30,370 nt of DNA, from assembly GCA_046155505.1 (NCBI GenBank), contig JBJXFK010000327.1, positions 1 through 30,370 of the forward strand. The letters run 5' to 3'. Numbering within the stretch: position 1 is the stretch's first letter; every line of letters begins with the position of its first letter. The notes below the pieces were generated by a model, which saw only the letters and a program-made list of their open reading frames with translations, was not told the DNA's origin and ran no database searches. Of this stretch, positions 28,595-30,370 are shown one piece after another. The DNA comes from JBJXFK01 sp046155505 (GTDB lineage Bacteria; Planctomycetota; Phycisphaerae; UBA1845; Fen-1342). A program made the translations under genes and the position numbers.

Positions 28595-30052
28595 TTAGCC
28601 GTTTCCTGCGCTGGGTTGAGACGCCGAAGCCGGCCTGCTGGTCGGCTGCGTCGTCGATGGGTCCACTTCGATCATGGTCATGCCGCGGCGAACAATCGTC
28701 CAGAGCCGCCAGAGCGGCAATTCGAGCGTCGCTTCGACCGCGCTATCTGCCGTCGGTGTCGCGGTCGATTGCGTCACCCGCGCGCCGCTGAGGAACAAGA
28801 TCACGTCATCTTTGAGTTCCGGGCGACGGGCGAGGAACTGCTCGACGGTTACGTCGCCCTGCACCTTCAACGCTTCGATTTGGCGGCGGAGCCTGTCCAC
28901 GCCGTCGAAGCGCGCGATCGCGATGCGCGAATCGCCGGCAGCCGCCGCGTCGCGATCGGTCGGTTCATGCCGCCCCACGACCGTCAGTGTTTGCTTTGCC
29001 CATACCGGCGTGTCGAGTTCGATCGTTTCGTATTGCGGCTTGATCAGATAAGTCGACGGCGGGGGCGCGAGACCCTGGCCCGCGACTTCGCCGAGACCGA
29101 CGTTGAGCGCCATCTCGCGAAAATCGGGTGCCTGAAACTCGTTGCCTTTGTAGAGGTTTTGGTGCGTGTCGGTCAGGATGCGGATGAGATCGCTCATCGC
29201 GATTTTCGCTTCGGCGACGGCGATCTGATCCGAGCCGAGTTCGACCCGCACCTTTGCTGCGTCGCGAATCGCGTCGGTCACGCTCGTGCGAATTTCGGCG
29301 GACGAGTCCAGGAATTCGGTGAGTCGTCGAGCGGCAGTCACCTTCAAGCGTGACGCCTCGTCAACCAGCGCGAGCACCGCATCGCCGGTCGCCGCAAGCC
29401 GTGCGAGTTGGATTCCCTCGGGCGCGACATCTTCCCAACCGTCGGCCTTGCGATCGTCGCTGACGACGCTTGCTTCGGCCGCGCCGCCGGCGAGCTGCGT
29501 TTTCCACGTTTTGGCGGCGGATTGAATGTCGGCGGCGGTGAGCGGGGGGGCGGCGGGCTTGCCGAGTTCGAGCAACGTCGTGAGCTGGCGAGCGATTTCA
29601 TCGGGCGTGGCACGCACGTCGGCGTCCGCGCCGCCGTCGCTAAAAATGCGACACAGCCCGAACCGCGCGAGTGAACGCGCCCACTTGCGCAGGCTGCGGT
29701 CGCGGGCGACGTCGGACGACGCCCACGCGCCGACCGTCATTTCGCCCTTGAGTGGCAACGCCTGAATTTTTTCCAGCAGCGCGCTGCGCGCCTTGCCCGT
29801 GGCGACGCGTTCGAGCGCCGTGCGATCAATCGCTGGGCGCGACGCAACGGGCGGCGACTGTGCAATCACCGGCAGAGTCGTCGCGAGCGTCACCACAGCG
29901 ATCAGAATAGAGGCGCGCACGACGGGCGGGGAGGATCGGCCTCCGGCCGGTGCGAACAAACTGCGCACCGGCCGGAGGCCGATGCTCCCCATGCCGAATC
30001 CGCGCCTTTGCACCGTTCCAAAGCTACCCAACGCAGCGCGATGGTCGATCAT
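28595..30052 (-). CDS. Exported protein of unknown function
   Basis: The 485-residue frame starts at the ATG at 30052, which has a good GGGAG site 5 nt upstream. The hydrophobic signal core is residues 48-63, giving an unusually long n-region of about 46 residues; residues 22-42 are encoded by a large hairpin repeat (29928-29990). GTG at 29920 would give an ordinary signal peptide but has no ribosome site. I recognise no family. The mature part is rich in Ala, Arg and Asp, with predicted helices, a repeated ARSLARF/RKWARSL-type stretch, and a Ser/Thr/Pro-rich C-terminal tail (STTQPTSRPASAS). The gene lies 15 nt after the small lipoprotein gene and 4 nt before the FlgT_N-like gene, so the three products probably act together. 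Confidence 0.7.
   Translation of the reverse strand: MIDHRAALGSFGTVQRRGFGMGSIGLRPVRSLFAPAGGRSSPPVVRASILIAVVTLATTLPVIAQSPPVASRPAIDRTALERVATGKARSALLEKIQALPLKGEMTVGAWASSDVARDRSLRKWARSLARFGLCRIFSDGGADADVRATPDEIARQLTTLLELGKPAAPPLTAADIQSAAKTWKTQLAGGAAEASVVSDDRKADGWEDVAPEGIQLARLAATGDAVLALVDEASRLKVTAARRLTEFLDSSAEIRTSVTDAIRDAAKVRVELGSDQIAVAEAKIAMSDLIRILTDTHQNLYKGNEFQAPDFREMALNVGLGEVAGQGLAPPPSTYLIKPQYETIELDTPVWAKQTLTVVGRHEPTDRDAAAAGDSRIAIARFDGVDRLRRQIEALKVQGDVTVEQFLARRPELKDDVILFLSGARVTQSTATPTADSAVEATLELPLWRLWTIVRRGMTMIEVDPSTTQPTSRPASASQPSAGNG
29928..29990. repeat. Large hairpin repeat at the 5' end of the 485-residue gene
   Basis: Two 27-nt arms (29928-29954 and 29964-29990) are reverse complements with a single mismatch, around a 9-nt loop AACAAACTG. 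The core of the stem is CGGCCTCCGGCCGGTGCG. The whole element is in frame with the upstream ATG and lies just before the signal-peptide core. Confidence 0.88.
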
Positions 30053-30067
30053 GCCAACTCCCGCGAG

Positions 30068-30229
30068 CTACTCGACCACCATCTCGCCCGGCTTTTCTTC
30101 CTGCACTTCGCCTTCGCGCTGTTCTTCGACAACACGGACCTTTTTGTGTTCGCGCTCGGCACAGCCGGCGGCAAAGCCGAGGGTCACGAGGCCGAGCGCC
30201 AGTAGGAATGCCAATCGGTTTGATTTCAT
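30068..30229 (-). CDS. Small lipoprotein
   Basis: The 53-residue protein starts at 30229, with GAGGA 8 nt upstream. The lipobox is FAAGC (C23) after the hydrophobic core LAFLLALGLVTLGFA. The mature part is only about 30 residues and is strongly charged and acidic (EREHKKVRVVEEQREGEVQEE). It is first in the three-gene operon, 15 nt before the next start. No family is recognised. Small charged lipoproteins often tether or modulate larger envelope complexes; that is only suggestive here. Confidence 0.78.
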   Translation of the reverse strand: MKSNRLAFLLALGLVTLGFAAGCAEREHKKVRVVEEQREGEVQEEKPGEMVVE

Positions 30230-30243
30230 GGGTACATCCTCTC

Positions 30244-30263
30244 GTAGGGTGGGCATCGCCCCA
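30244..30263. repeat. GTAGGGTGGGCATCGCCCCA palindrome copy
   Basis: Fourth copy of the family at 6199, 6277 and 23679. It begins 14 nt upstream of the small lipoprotein's start codon and so lies in the 5' leader of the operon. Confidence 0.72.
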
Positions 30264-30294
30264 TAAGCGTTAACTTAGCGACCGTCGTTTTCGC

Positions 30295-30325
30295 TCGCGC
30301 GGGGGGTCGCATAAGCCCCGCGCGA
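30295..30325. repeat. 10-bp perfect hairpin
   Basis: Arms TCGCGCGGGG (30295-30304) and CCCCGCGCGA (30316-30325) around an 11-nt loop. No T-run follows on either strand. It could be an operator, a REP-type element or a GC-rich terminator. The last 45 nt of the window are too short to assign to a gene. Confidence 0.5.
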
Positions 30326-30370
30326 TCGTGTTCCAGTTCATCAACGTCTTTCGCAATCCCAACGCAGGCG

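Noticed and set aside
27406..28791. 461-residue plus-strand frame opposite the FlgT_N-like gene
   Set aside because: His/Arg/Asp-rich shadow of the minus-strand gene with no domain; high GC keeps antisense frames open.

Overview
The window looks like a high-GC chromosome segment from a member of the Planctomycetota or a close relative. I infer this from the style of the genes: a serine/threonine kinase whose hinge runs into one transmembrane helix and a WD40-like sensor, a large secreted beta-repeat protein, a royal-jelly-type propeller protein, an NHL propeller, a TlpA protein fused to a LolA-like domain, and many intergenic palindromic and tandem repeats. No rRNA, tRNA, CRISPR array or prophage is visible.

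Layout. 1-2809: 3' part of a membrane-anchored kinase, then a secreted esterase-fold protein that has lost its catalytic residues. 2820-4665: a repeat island around a small HUH (IS200/REP-associated type) transposase, with large repeats in both orientations and many short palindromes. 4820-9763: a PaaK-like adenylate-forming enzyme carrying an in-frame repeat insertion, a GspE/PilB ATPase on the minus strand, and a biosynthetic-type thiolase. 9971-16029: a minus-strand secreted royal-jelly-type protein, a plus-strand secreted NHL protein, and a 981-residue minus-strand secreted beta-repeat protein. 16179-19047: two minus-strand acyl-CoA dehydrogenase genes with two HicB-like small genes between them; one of these starts at CTG. 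19453-23529: arginase, a DUF4177-like protein, a 56-residue membrane protein and a TlpA-type thioredoxin. 23721-27241: an MlaF-type ABC ATPase, a DJ-1/PfpI protein and a TPR lipoprotein. 27385-30229: a compact minus-strand operon for three envelope proteins (tiny lipoprotein, 485-residue unknown, FlgT_N-like protein).

How the genes fit together. The PaaK-like enzyme, thiolase and two acyl-CoA dehydrogenases suggest CoA-thioester catabolism. Most other products are exported or membrane-anchored (propellers, beta-repeat protein, TlpA, lipoproteins, Mla-type ATPase), so the window is rich in envelope functions.

The most unusual signal is between the genes. Many spacers hold tandem arrays that keep an exact 7-bp period although the repeated word differs from array to array. 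A few other arrays keep an 8-bp period. Several of these arrays, or palindromic repeats, touch or overlap start or stop codons, and two hairpin repeats lie inside reading frames. Several heptamer arrays are joined to a shared conserved box and form a composite dispersed element in both orientations.
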